DNA of 64,000 nucleotides, taken from contig CACNAV010000001.1 of the NCBI GenBank assembly GCA_902618535.1, forward strand, positions 99,547 to 163,546, written 5' to 3'. This document shows, piece by piece, positions 1 through 8,571 of the stretch. The position numbers and the translations under genes are program-made. Position 1 is the stretch's first letter. Each line of letters starts with the position of its first letter. A model generated the notes under the pieces. The model was not told the DNA's origin. It saw only the letters and a program-made list of their open reading frames with translations, and searched no databases. The stretch comes from an uncultured Alphaproteobacteria bacterium. GTDB taxonomy: Bacteria > Pseudomonadota > Alphaproteobacteria > Methylaequorales > Methylaequoraceae.

Positions 1-121
1 TGTGAATGGTATTTCTTTAAAAAAAGATCAAATAATCAGAGCTTCTGAATGGTCTTTAGAAAAAGGAAACTTTTCCGGTAGAACTGCTTACCAATTTATT
101 CTAACTTTAAAAAAAAATTAA
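1..121 (+). CDS. 3' end of a DUF815-type ATP-binding protein (partial)
   Basis: The reading frame entering at base 2 stays open for 39 codons to TAA at 119-121. Its end has a Trp-containing stretch followed by SGRTAYQFI and a short lysine-rich tail. From memory, DUF815 AAA+ ATPases end in a very similar SGR-A-QF pattern, and in Alphaproteobacteria this gene often lies beside the tat/nlpD region, as here. The ATPase core lies outside the window, so the identity rests only on the last residues and the context. Its stop overlaps the convergent nlpD stop by 4 nt. Confidence 0.45.
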   Translation, partial: VNGISLKKDQIIRASEWSLEKGNFSGRTAYQFILTLKKN

Positions 122-1005
122 GATAAATATTTTAATGGATCAACGGCTTCTTTGCCTTTTCGAATTTCAAAATGTAATTGGGGTATTTTTACGTTTCCGC
201 TATTTCCAACAGCTCCAATAGACTCGCCCCTCTTAACTAATGCTCCTTTTTTTTTATATATTTTATTTAAATGTGCATAGGCAGTTATCCAATTCTTTGA
301 ATGTTTAATTAAAACTAAATTACCGTAACCTGGAATTTCGTTTCCGCTGTAAACAATTTCTCCAGCACTAGATGCTTTAACATCTTTACCAGAGACTGAT
401 TCGATATTAATTCCGTCATTAAAGAATCCTGGGTTATTGCTTCCATATTTTGATAAAATTTTACCTTCGACTGGCCAAATAAATTTTTGATTGAAGGTCT
501 CGTTACTTACTTTTTTCGAATAACTATCTTTTTTGACAATGATTTTCTTTTTAGCTTTTTTTGTTTCTTTTTTTTTAAATTTTCTAACAACCTTTTTTTT
601 ACTTTCGAATTGATCTGGAATTATTAATTTTTGATTAGTATAAATTTGATTAGCATTTTTAAGATTATTGAATCTAGATACTGTAAAAACATCGGTTCTG
701 TATTTTCTTGAAATTGAATATAAAGTATCACCTCTTTTAACAATGTGGGTTCTTTTTTTTGGAATAAAAATTTTTTGATTAGGAAAAATTTTATAAGGTG
801 AATCAATATTATTAAAGTTAATTAATTTAGAAATTGTTACATTATATTTTTTTGATATTAAATATAAATTGTCCCCTTTATTTACAGTATAATACAGATT
901 GTCTTCTTTTTTCTTAAATTTATAAGCTTTAATTTTATATTCTTGAAAAAAAAAACTTTCGCAACTGGAGAGGAAAATAATTATCAATACTAAAAACAAT
1001 CTCAT
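118..1005 (-). CDS. nlpD: NlpD/LppB-type lipoprotein, two LysM domains plus M23-like domain
   Basis: This envelope lipoprotein probably binds peptidoglycan and activates amidases at division, as NlpD/EnvC proteins do. Residues 1-15 are a signal peptide with a lipobox ending LSSC. Two LysM repeats follow (about residues 40-83 and 88-130), then a lysine-rich linker, then an M23 domain from about 175 to the end. The M23 domain keeps AYAHLN and LHFE, but its first zinc-ligand position reads NDGINI instead of HxGxD. It therefore looks catalytically dead, as in E. coli NlpD. It is last in the operon, 3 nt after pcm. The family is clear; the activator role is inferred. Confidence 0.85.
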   Translation of the reverse strand: MRLFLVLIIIFLSSCESFFFQEYKIKAYKFKKKEDNLYYTVNKGDNLYLISKKYNVTISKLINFNNIDSPYKIFPNQKIFIPKKRTHIVKRGDTLYSISRKYRTDVFTVSRFNNLKNANQIYTNQKLIIPDQFESKKKVVRKFKKKETKKAKKKIIVKKDSYSKKVSNETFNQKFIWPVEGKILSKYGSNNPGFFNDGINIESVSGKDVKASSAGEIVYSGNEIPGYGNLVLIKHSKNWITAYAHLNKIYKKKGALVKRGESIGAVGNSGNVKIPQLHFEIRKGKEAVDPLKYLS

Positions 1006-1008
1006 ATT

Positions 1009-1653
1009 TTAATACTCCACTTTGCCTTCTAGTAACGGAACAAATCGAACGTTCATTATATTTTTTACAATAAAACTATCACCTTTTTTTATTATTTTTT
1101 TTAGTACTTGGTTATCATTATCCTCACCAACTGGAATAACCATAATACCATCGTCTACAAGTTGACTTAAAAGTTTTGTGGGAATTTCGGGTGCACTAGC
1201 TGTTACAATTATTCTGTCAAAGGGAGCTTGCTCTGACCAACCCAACCCTCCATCAGCATGTTTAAAAAATACATTATTAATTTCTAAGCTTTGGAGAAGA
1301 TTTTTTGCCTTCTTCAATAATATATTATGTCTTTCAATAGTATAAACAAATCTAGAGAGTTTTGATAAAACAAGTGATTGATAACCACTTCCTGTTCCAA
1401 TCTCTAAAACTCTCATTTTTTTGCTAATATCAAGTGTTTGAGTCATATGTGCCACAACCAAAGGCTGAGATATTGTTTGTCCACAATCAATTGGTAGTGC
1501 AACATTGAGGTTAGATTTTTCTTTTAAATTAGTATCAATAAATAATGATCTATCAATATCCTCGATTATATTGAGAATCTTTATATTTGATACTCCTTGT
1601 TGTTTTAAATCAAGAAGTAGATCAAACTTTCCAAATCTTTTAATTTTTTTCAT
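1009..1653 (-). CDS. pcm: Protein-L-isoaspartate O-methyltransferase
   Basis: This enzyme repairs isoaspartyl residues in aged proteins by SAM-dependent methylation. At 214 aa it has the normal family length. The Pcm signature GQTISQP is present, followed by SAM motif I (LEIGTGSGYQ) and the later motif with ERH. It overlaps the end of serS by 4 nt (ATGA) and precedes nlpD by 3 nt. In many Alphaproteobacteria surE lies between serS and pcm; here it is missing. A second, more divergent Pcm-like protein is at 17314-17967. Confidence 0.93.
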   Translation of the reverse strand: MKKIKRFGKFDLLLDLKQQGVSNIKILNIIEDIDRSLFIDTNLKEKSNLNVALPIDCGQTISQPLVVAHMTQTLDISKKMRVLEIGTGSGYQSLVLSKLSRFVYTIERHNILLKKAKNLLQSLEINNVFFKHADGGLGWSEQAPFDRIIVTASAPEIPTKLLSQLVDDGIMVIPVGEDNDNQVLKKIIKKGDSFIVKNIMNVRFVPLLEGKVEY

Positions 1654-2924
1654 TTACTACCAATACTTGTTATCCCTTTCATATAATTTTTTAAAATATC
1701 AGGTATTGAAATTGTACCATTTTCTTGTTGATAGTTTTCTATTATACTTATAAGAATTCTTCCAATCGCTATTGAAGAACCATTTAATGTATGGGGATAA
1801 TAAATTTCTCCAGTACCATGATTTTTTGCTCTCATTTTCATTCTTCTAGATTGAAAATCCTTACAATTTGAACAACTTGAGACTTCTCTAAATTTTTTTT
1901 GTCCAGGCATCCAAACTTCTAAATCAATCGTGTAAGCGGAAGAAAAGCCGAGATCTCCAGAGCATAGTTCAACTAAACGATAAGGAATATTTAGTTTTTT
2001 TAAAATCATTTCAACACACTCAATCATTCTTTCCATTTCAGCCATTGATTTATTAGGTTCGGCAATAGAGACTAATTCTACTTTTCCAAATTGATGCTCT
2101 CGCATTAGTCCTTTGGTATCTTTACCTGCAGCACCAGCTTCAGAACGAAAGCAATTAGTAAAGGAAGTATAACGAAGTGGTAGTTTAGTTGAGTCAATAA
2201 TTTCTTCCCTGTGAAAGTTTGTTAAAGGTACCTCAGCAGTAGGTATTAACCATAAGTCATTAAAATTAGTTCTAAATAAATCCTCATCAAATTTAGGTAG
2301 TTGTCCAGTTCCTGTCAAACAATCACTTTTTACCAACTCTGGGACTATACACTCTTCATATTGAAATTCTGTAACATTTATATCTATCATAAAGTTTACT
2401 AAAGCTCGATGTAAAGTCGCCAAACTTGATCTTAAAACTGAAAACCTACTACCAGAGAGTTTTGATGCTTTATTATAATCTAACAAGTTATTTTTTTCTA
2501 AAATTTCTACATGATTTTTAATCTTAAAATCTGGTTTGTTTATCTTACCAACTTCTTTTATTATGATGTTATCAATCTCTGATTTACCGATTGGAACTTT
2601 ATCATCAACTAAATTTGGAATCTCAAGAAGAATTTGATTTAATTTATTTTTTTTTTCATCAGTTTTATTTTTTAATTCATCTAATTCTTTTTTGATTTTT
2701 GTAACATCGCTTTTTATCTTTTCTATTTCTTTTTGATTTAATTTTGGAGAAAACATTTTTGACAAAGAATTCTTTTTTTCTTGTAACCCCTGAGTTTTTT
2801 TTAAATTATCTAAATATTCTTGATGTAAAAAAAGTATCTCTTTAGAGTGAGAGGAAATATTCCTTTTTTTTAATATTGCATCAAAAAGTGAACTATTATC
2901 CTTAATAAATTTAATATCATGCAT
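1650..2924 (-). CDS. serS: Seryl-tRNA synthetase
   Basis: This class II aminoacyl-tRNA synthetase charges tRNA-Ser and supplies Ser-tRNA-Sec where that exists. It is 424 aa. A long N-terminal coiled-coil arm (about residues 30-105, very Lys/Glu rich) contacts the tRNA variable arm. The catalytic core shows motif 2 (FRSEAGAAGKDTKG, about residue 260) and motif 3 (NGSSIAIGR, about 385). Motif 3 has SIA where GLA is usual, a conservative change. It overlaps tatC by 8 nt upstream and pcm by 4 nt downstream. Confidence 0.96.
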   Translation of the reverse strand: MHDIKFIKDNSSLFDAILKKRNISSHSKEILFLHQEYLDNLKKTQGLQEKKNSLSKMFSPKLNQKEIEKIKSDVTKIKKELDELKNKTDEKKNKLNQILLEIPNLVDDKVPIGKSEIDNIIIKEVGKINKPDFKIKNHVEILEKNNLLDYNKASKLSGSRFSVLRSSLATLHRALVNFMIDINVTEFQYEECIVPELVKSDCLTGTGQLPKFDEDLFRTNFNDLWLIPTAEVPLTNFHREEIIDSTKLPLRYTSFTNCFRSEAGAAGKDTKGLMREHQFGKVELVSIAEPNKSMAEMERMIECVEMILKKLNIPYRLVELCSGDLGFSSAYTIDLEVWMPGQKKFREVSSCSNCKDFQSRRMKMRAKNHGTGEIYYPHTLNGSSIAIGRILISIIENYQQENGTISIPDILKNYMKGITSIGSK

Positions 2925-3654
2925 TTTTTACTTTCTTATTAAAAAAGAATTTAATGAACAATATTGAAAATTCATAAAAGATTATTAAAGGAATAGCAAT
3001 CCCTATCTGTGAAATTATATCAGGTGGTGTAAATAAGGCGGAGAATATCAGAATACCAATAAGAAAGAATTTTCTATTTTTTTTGAGAAAATATTCATTA
3101 AAAATCCCTAATTTTGTTAAAAAAATTATTATTATTGGAAATTCAAATGATAATCCACTAGCAAGAAGGAGAAACATTGTTAATTTCATGTATTCTGAAT
3201 ATCTAGATTCTAGTTGTATTGGTAATGATCCATCCACAAAACTTTCGTAGGATATAAAAAAAGACCATATCATTGGGATTAAAAAAAAGTACGCAAATAA
3301 TATTCCGAGAAAGAAAAATATAATTGACATTATAGATACTAATACAAAAACTTTCTTTTCTTTCTTATACAAGGCTGGCGAGGTAAATAGAATAATTTGA
3401 ATAATAAAAATCGGCAAAGAAAATAAAAAAGCAACAAAAAATGATACTTTAAGATTTGAAACAAAAACCTCAGGCAGACCAGTAAAAATCATTCTATTGT
3501 TGTCTTTATTATTTAAAAGTTCATATAAAGGATGAGTAAGGGTCTCAATAACTAAACTTATATTAAGGAAGAAAAATAAAAAACAAAGAAACATGAATGA
3601 AAAACTAAATAATAATCTGTTTCTCAATTCTTTTAGATACTCAAGATACTTCAT
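2917..3654 (-). CDS. tatC: Sec-independent protein translocase TatC
   Basis: This inner-membrane receptor of the twin-arginine pathway binds signal peptides of folded exported proteins. At 245 aa it has the expected length. The N-terminus shows the family pattern LKELRNRLLFS before the first of about six hydrophobic segments. The C-terminal part has FTPPDIISQ, a TatC signature. Its start overlaps the tatB stop by 4 nt, so tatA-tatB-tatC are likely translated together. Confidence 0.95.
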   Translation of the reverse strand: MKYLEYLKELRNRLLFSFSFMFLCFLFFFLNISLVIETLTHPLYELLNNKDNNRMIFTGLPEVFVSNLKVSFFVAFLFSLPIFIIQIILFTSPALYKKEKKVFVLVSIMSIIFFFLGILFAYFFLIPMIWSFFISYESFVDGSLPIQLESRYSEYMKLTMFLLLASGLSFEFPIIIIFLTKLGIFNEYFLKKNRKFFLIGILIFSALFTPPDIISQIGIAIPLIIFYEFSILFIKFFFNKKVKNA

Positions 3655-3878
3655 TTATGATTTTTATTATTTTTTTTTATTCTTTTTTTGGATACTTTTG
3701 AATCGGTTGAAATTAAGTCAATTTCATCTATCTCATACTTTAAATTTAGAATATATCTATTAATTTTTCTGTAAAAAAGCCCTATATTTTTGGTTACCTT
3801 AGGGATTTCTTCTGGTTTAATAAGAAGAATCAAAAAAAAAAAAATTACTAAAAGCTCAAATAAACCAATGTTGAACAT
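3651..3878 (-). CDS. tatB: Sec-independent protein translocase TatB
   Basis: This small single-span protein partners TatC in the Tat receptor complex. It is 75 aa, much shorter than E. coli TatB (about 170 aa), consistent with genome streamlining. An N-terminal membrane helix (FNIGLFELLVIFFFLILLI) is followed by a P-containing hinge (KPEEIPKV), an amphipathic helix and a basic tail. Its ATG overlaps the tatA stop by one base (TAATG), and it overlaps tatC by 4 nt. The family is assigned from the FxIGxxEL start and the position between tatA and tatC. Confidence 0.88.
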   Translation of the reverse strand: MFNIGLFELLVIFFFLILLIKPEEIPKVTKNIGLFYRKINRYILNLKYEIDEIDLISTDSKVSKKRIKKNNKNHK

Positions 3879-4042
3879 TAATTTTTTTCTTTATCATTTT
3901 TTTTTTCATCTTTTAAACCTTGTTTAAAAGATTTAATTCCCTTAGCCAGTTCGCCTGCAACCTTTGGTAACTTTCCTGCTCCAAAAACAATTAGAACAAT
4001 AACAAGTATTAAAATAATTTCCCAATGTCCTAGTCCAAACAT
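3878..4042 (-). CDS. tatA: Sec-independent protein translocase TatA
   Basis: This is a 54-residue protein, easily missed because of its length. It starts MFGLGHWEIILI and has one membrane helix, then FGAGKLPKVAGELAKGIKSF, the TatA hinge and amphipathic-helix signature (FG-x-x-KLP). The tail is Lys/Asp/Glu rich. TatA oligomerises to form the Tat pore. The stop codon overlaps the tatB start by one base (TAATG). It begins 24 nt after scpB, the only noticeable gap between scpA and nlpD. Confidence 0.93.
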   Translation of the reverse strand: MFGLGHWEIILILVIVLIVFGAGKLPKVAGELAKGIKSFKQGLKDEKKNDKEKN

Positions 4043-4066
4043 ATAACAATCCTATCTATTAAGATA

Positions 4067-4588
4067 TTACAAGATTATTGATTCTAATTCATCTACTTTT
4101 GGCAAATCTTTTATAGATTTTAAACCAAAATGCTTTAAAAACTCAACATCAGTAATCCAAGTCACTGGCCTACCAGGGGTTTCTCGTCTTCCTGCAGGTT
4201 TTATCCATTTAATCTCTAACAGAGAATCAAGAGTTCCTCTAAAGACAGGCTTTCCCCTTATCTTTTCAATTTCAGCTCTAGTTACTGGTTGATGATATGA
4301 AATTATAGCCAAAGTCTCCATAGCTGCATTTGATAAATTTTTTGTTTTCTTTGTTTGTATTGTTAGGAAATTCTGAAGACCATCAGAGGTTTTAAAATAA
4401 AACTTATTATCTGAAGAATATAAAACTACACCTCTATCTTTGTAATCATCAATGAGCTCATTCAAAACTTTATCAAGATCAAAAGTACCATATTGTGATA
4501 ATATTTTATTAATATCATTTTTTGCTAAAGGCTCATCTGCTGAAAAAATTAAAGACTCAACAAGATTTTTTAGATCTTTTTTGTTCAT
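4067..4588 (-). CDS. scpB: Segregation and condensation protein B
   Basis: ScpB is the winged-helix (kite) partner of ScpA in the SMC condensin complex that compacts and segregates the chromosome. It is 173 aa. The family motif ETLAIISYHQPVTRAEIE lies at about residues 90-107, followed by RGKPVFRGTLDSLLE and a GRRETPGRP segment typical of ScpB. It overlaps scpA by 4 nt (ATGA). Confidence 0.95.
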   Translation of the reverse strand: MNKKDLKNLVESLIFSADEPLAKNDINKILSQYGTFDLDKVLNELIDDYKDRGVVLYSSDNKFYFKTSDGLQNFLTIQTKKTKNLSNAAMETLAIISYHQPVTRAEIEKIRGKPVFRGTLDSLLEIKWIKPAGRRETPGRPVTWITDVEFLKHFGLKSIKDLPKVDELESIIL

Positions 4589-5298
4589 TTTCTTTCCTTT
4601 ATCATTATTTTTTCAAAATGACTTTCTTGATTTAAAAGTAATTTACCATTTGAAACCTCATTTAATGAAGCAAGTAGTATCGATACAATAGCTGATTTTC
4701 TTTTTTGGTTACTTTTAAATACTCTAGGCAAAAAGTCAAAAAGAGAAAACCAGTTATCCTCTTTTATTTGGAAAATTTGGTTTAACCATTTAATACCATC
4801 TTCAACTGAGAACAAATTAGTTTCATCAGCTAGCATTTTAATTGTTTTCCCTCTGTTATTTATAATTAAATATTTTAGTATCAAATCTTGCAAACCAACT
4901 TTTGGAACAATCTTACTACTTATAATGAACTTGTTTTTAATTTTAATAATTAAAAAATCCTTACCACTCTGAGGTAAAGCAAAAATTTCTTTTGATAACT
5001 TTTTTATACCCGCATAGTGAATTAGTCTTTGGGTGAAATCTTCCTCAAGGTTCTCTTCTTCTATTTTTTCATCCTCAGGTAACAAAAGTTTTGATTTTAG
5101 AAGAGCTAGTAAAGATGCCATCACCAAATAATCTGCTGACAATTTAATTTGATTGACATTTTGGTCAATAAAATCCAAATATTGATTAGCTAACTCTAAA
5201 ATTGAAATTTTTTTAATATCAACTTTTTGTTTTTTTGAAAGTTCTAATAGCAGATCTAAAGGTCCCTCGTAACCACTTATATTTAGATTTAGTTGCAT
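4585..5298 (-). CDS. scpA: Segregation and condensation protein A
   Basis: ScpA is the kleisin subunit that bridges the SMC heads. It is 237 aa. The N-terminus has the diagnostic YEGPLDLLLEL motif (residues 9-19), followed by SADYLVMASLLALLKSKLLL (about 58-78). The C-terminal part is a winged-helix-like region. It overlaps nagZ by 10 nt upstream and scpB by 4 nt downstream, giving the nagZ-scpA-scpB order common in Alphaproteobacteria. Confidence 0.95.
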   Translation of the reverse strand: MQLNLNISGYEGPLDLLLELSKKQKVDIKKISILELANQYLDFIDQNVNQIKLSADYLVMASLLALLKSKLLLPEDEKIEEENLEEDFTQRLIHYAGIKKLSKEIFALPQSGKDFLIIKIKNKFIISSKIVPKVGLQDLILKYLIINNRGKTIKMLADETNLFSVEDGIKWLNQIFQIKEDNWFSLFDFLPRVFKSNQKRKSAIVSILLASLNEVSNGKLLLNQESHFEKIMIKERK

Positions 5299-6308
5299 TG
5301 ATTCTTTATTACATTATCAGAAGAAAGTATTTTTTTAATATTCAAAATGTTTTGTTTTTGTAACTTTAAATTTAAAATATCATTAATGAAGTAATCATAA
5401 TATTTTTTTTTAATTTTTTTAGTGCAACCATAAAAGTTTTTTACTTCATCTAGTTTACCACTGCAATGTAAAATTACATCACAACCAGCAGTGTAAGATT
5501 TTTTTACAATTATATTTAAATTTTCACTTAGAGCTTTCATTGATATGTCATCAGTTAATATTAACCCTTTAAAAAGAAATTCCTTTCTAATTATCTTGTT
5601 TATTTTTTTTGAATAAGTAGCGACCTCATTATCAATTTTTGGATAAATTATATGAGCGAGCATCATGAGACTCTCGGTTTTTAAGATTTCAAAAGGAATA
5701 AAATCACTTTTTCTCAAGATATCTAAACTAACATCTACTTCAGATTGTTCTAAATGAGTATCAACAAGAGATCTCCCATGCCCGGGAAAATGCTTCAACA
5801 CAGGCAAAATTCCAGAATCTCTAAAACCCTTACAATATTGCAGAGCTAAATCTTTCACTATTGAGGGATCTGAGCTAAATGAACGGTCTCCAATAATATC
5901 ATTTGCGTAATTAAAATATAAATCACAAACTGGAGAAAAGTTAATATCAATTCCTACATTTTTTAATTCATTGGCCAAAAGATAAGCATTTAAATATGAT
6001 AGTTTTTTAGACTTTTCTTTGTTTTTTTTATAAATTTCGCCAAAAAACCTTTGTTCAGGAAAGGTTGTGAAATTTGAATTTTTAAGCCTCTGAACTCTTC
6101 CACCTTCTTGGTCAATAAAAATAAATGGAGACTTATTTAATGTTAAATTTTTCAATTCATTAATTAGATCGATCAACTGTTTCTTATTATTAAAATTTCT
6201 AGAAAATAAAATAAATCCTAAAGGATTTGTTTGTTTAAAAAAAATATGTTCTTTTTTAGAAATTGATTCACTATTAATTGAACAAATTATACCATCTGGT
6301 ATCGACAT
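5289..6308 (-). CDS. nagZ: Beta-N-acetylhexosaminidase (NagZ, GH3)
   Basis: This cytoplasmic glycoside hydrolase removes GlcNAc from anhydro-muropeptides during cell-wall recycling. GH3 signatures are present: FIDQEGGRVQRL, the KHFPGHG loop with its catalytic His, and LTDDISM, which carries the nucleophile Asp. I chose ATG at 6308 because it forms a TAATG overlap with the upstream stop and matches the family start. An in-frame ATG at 6332 would add 8 residues and overlap the SPOR gene more. Confidence 0.92.
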   Translation of the reverse strand: MSIPDGIICSINSESISKKEHIFFKQTNPLGFILFSRNFNNKKQLIDLINELKNLTLNKSPFIFIDQEGGRVQRLKNSNFTTFPEQRFFGEIYKKNKEKSKKLSYLNAYLLANELKNVGIDINFSPVCDLYFNYANDIIGDRSFSSDPSIVKDLALQYCKGFRDSGILPVLKHFPGHGRSLVDTHLEQSEVDVSLDILRKSDFIPFEILKTESLMMLAHIIYPKIDNEVATYSKKINKIIRKEFLFKGLILTDDISMKALSENLNIIVKKSYTAGCDVILHCSGKLDEVKNFYGCTKKIKKKYYDYFINDILNLKLQKQNILNIKKILSSDNVIKNQCN

Positions 6309-6856
6309 TATGTGTCCATTACTATCAAACATTGATATTTTTTGTCTAAAATCTTCTTACATAATGTTTTAGCATCCTCTAGTGTCAAGGTTTCATCATT
6401 GACTACTCTAAAAAAAATATCGTTATTTTTTAAAACTATTTGTTTAACTTCAAACTTGATTAATTGTTCAGAAGAAAATTCCTTTTCCAGTTTTTTTGAA
6501 ACCTCAAGACTCTTTTTTTTTTCTTTAAAAGATGCAACTTGAATTCTAAATTTTTTTTTTGTATTCACAATTTTGTTTGTATTCGACTTTTGTATTTCTA
6601 AATTTGCCTCTTGCTTATTTCCTAACTCTTTTTCTATAATATCTTCAATTGATTTTTCTTTTTTTTCTAAGATTTCATAAACGGTATTTTTGTTATTTGA
6701 GAAATTATTCTTTTCTTCTTTAATTAATTTCGCTGCATTTTCTAATATAGGTATATCTTCTTCTGGTATAATTGATACATAGGAAATTATAATTAAAAAA
6801 ATAAGAAATAGGTAGCTTAGAGCTATTAATGAGTATTTTATCTTTATGTCTTTCAT
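6308..6856 (-). CDS. SPOR-domain membrane protein
   Basis: This 182-residue protein is probably anchored in the inner membrane and binds denuded peptidoglycan at the septum through its SPOR domain. An N-terminal membrane helix spans about residues 9-29. A charged, probably extended linker follows, and the SPOR domain covers about 103-180 (KFRIQVASFKEK at its start, then a KLEKEF helix). The same position between argS and nagZ is occupied by SPOR proteins in other Alphaproteobacteria. Both ends use one-base TAATG overlaps. Confidence 0.8.
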   Translation of the reverse strand: MKDIKIKYSLIALSYLFLIFLIIISYVSIIPEEDIPILENAAKLIKEEKNNFSNNKNTVYEILEKKEKSIEDIIEKELGNKQEANLEIQKSNTNKIVNTKKKFRIQVASFKEKKKSLEVSKKLEKEFSSEQLIKFEVKQIVLKNNDIFFRVVNDETLTLEDAKTLCKKILDKKYQCLIVMDT

Positions 6857-8571
6857 TACATACTTTTTGGTGAGCTAATTTTTAAAAGTGACAATCCTTT
6901 ATTGAGTGTCATACTAACTACTTTTACCAGTATAAGCCTTGATTTTGTCAAGTCATTATTATCAGTTATTATTTTTTTTTTATAATCTATATTTCCCAGA
7001 CCCCAATAATTATGAAAAGTTTTTGAAAGATCATGTAGATAATTTGTAATTCTATGAGGTTCAAAATATTCAGCAGAATTTTTGATTACATTATAAAAAT
7101 TACAAATATATTTAATTAACATTTTTTCTTCATGTAAAATTAAATAATCTAATTTATATTCTCCTTTTTCAATTTCTTTAATTTTATTTTTTGATATCTC
7201 TAATATTGACATACACCTTGCATAGGCGTACTGAACATAAAAAACGGGATTATCTTTATTCTTAATTTTTAATGAGTCAAAGTCAAAGTCAATTGTTTTA
7301 TCAGCATTTCTTGAAATCATCATAAACCTTAACGCGTCTACTCCCACTTCTTTAATAACTTCACGCATTGTTATATAATCACCTTTACGCTTTGACATTT
7401 TTAACTTTTCGCCTTTTTTAATCAAGTTCACTAGAGAAGTAAGTTTAATTTCAAAAATATATTCTTCATTAACAAGTTCTGATAATGCACTTTTTAAGCG
7501 TTTTACATAACCAAAATGATCAACGCCCCATATATTAATTAAAATTTCAAATTTTCTTTTTATTTTATCTTTATGATACAATAAATCAGACATAAAATAT
7601 GTAACCTCACCACTTGGCTTCATCAATGCCCTGTCAGAATCATCTCCAAATTTTTTAGAACTAAAAAGAAGTTGTTCTTTTTGCTCCCACTCTTCACTAG
7701 ATATGTTTTTTGGCTTTTCCTGAAAACCAAAATAAGCTATTTTCAAATCTAATAATTTATTTTTAAGTTTATTAATATTTTCTGACGAAGAGATACTCTT
7801 CTCTGATACAAAATTATCGTGGTTTATATTAAGATCGACTAAATCTTTTTTAATATCACTCAAAATTATATCTACAATCTTTTCCTCTATTTCTTTTAGT
7901 TCACTTGATTTTTTTATTACAAACTTATTGATTATTTTTTCTGCAACATTTTTTAAATATTCTCCAGGGTACAAATCATCAGGTAATGGGCTTTCTGAAT
8001 CTTCTAAAAAATTTTCAACGTGAAAAAGTATTGTTTTATTGAGTTTTTTGATTTGTTCACCGGCGTCATTTATATAATATTCTTTTGTAATGTTGTGACC
8101 AACCTCTTGTAAAACTGAAGAAATTGCATCACCCAAAACTGCTCCTCTAGCATGCCCAATATGCATCAAACCTGTTGGATTTGCCGATACAAACTCAATA
8201 CAGATAGATTTTGTTTTTAAATTATAATTATATGAACCATCAAGTTTAATGAATTGACTTAATTGATTTTGCCAAAATAAATTTGTAAAGAAAATATTAA
8301 TAAAACCTGGCTTTATTACTTCAACTTTTAGCACATACTTGTTTGTCCTGAGTTCAATTGATATTAATTCTGCCAACTTTTCAGGGGAAATTTTAAAAAA
8401 TTTTGAAAAAACCAAGGCTACGTTAGACGACAAATCACCAAAATTTTCCTTTTGCGATAATTCAACATTAAAAAATTTTTTTTTTAAAAAGTCACTTTCA
8501 AGATTCGTTTTTTCTAGTAATTTTTTTACTATTTCAAAAATCTCTTTCTTTAAATATTCCTGAAATAACAT
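6856..8571 (-). CDS. argS: Arginyl-tRNA synthetase
   Basis: This class I synthetase charges tRNA-Arg. It is 571 aa, normal length. The HIGH motif appears as HIGHARG (about residue 138, preceded by ANPTGLM) and the KMSKS-type motif as KMSKRKG (about 393). An N-terminal Add1-type domain and a C-terminal DALR-type anticodon domain flank the core. It is linked to dgt and to the SPOR gene by TAATG overlaps. Confidence 0.96.
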   Translation of the reverse strand: MLFQEYLKKEIFEIVKKLLEKTNLESDFLKKKFFNVELSQKENFGDLSSNVALVFSKFFKISPEKLAELISIELRTNKYVLKVEVIKPGFINIFFTNLFWQNQLSQFIKLDGSYNYNLKTKSICIEFVSANPTGLMHIGHARGAVLGDAISSVLQEVGHNITKEYYINDAGEQIKKLNKTILFHVENFLEDSESPLPDDLYPGEYLKNVAEKIINKFVIKKSSELKEIEEKIVDIILSDIKKDLVDLNINHDNFVSEKSISSSENINKLKNKLLDLKIAYFGFQEKPKNISSEEWEQKEQLLFSSKKFGDDSDRALMKPSGEVTYFMSDLLYHKDKIKRKFEILINIWGVDHFGYVKRLKSALSELVNEEYIFEIKLTSLVNLIKKGEKLKMSKRKGDYITMREVIKEVGVDALRFMMISRNADKTIDFDFDSLKIKNKDNPVFYVQYAYARCMSILEISKNKIKEIEKGEYKLDYLILHEEKMLIKYICNFYNVIKNSAEYFEPHRITNYLHDLSKTFHNYWGLGNIDYKKKIITDNNDLTKSRLILVKVVSMTLNKGLSLLKISSPKSM

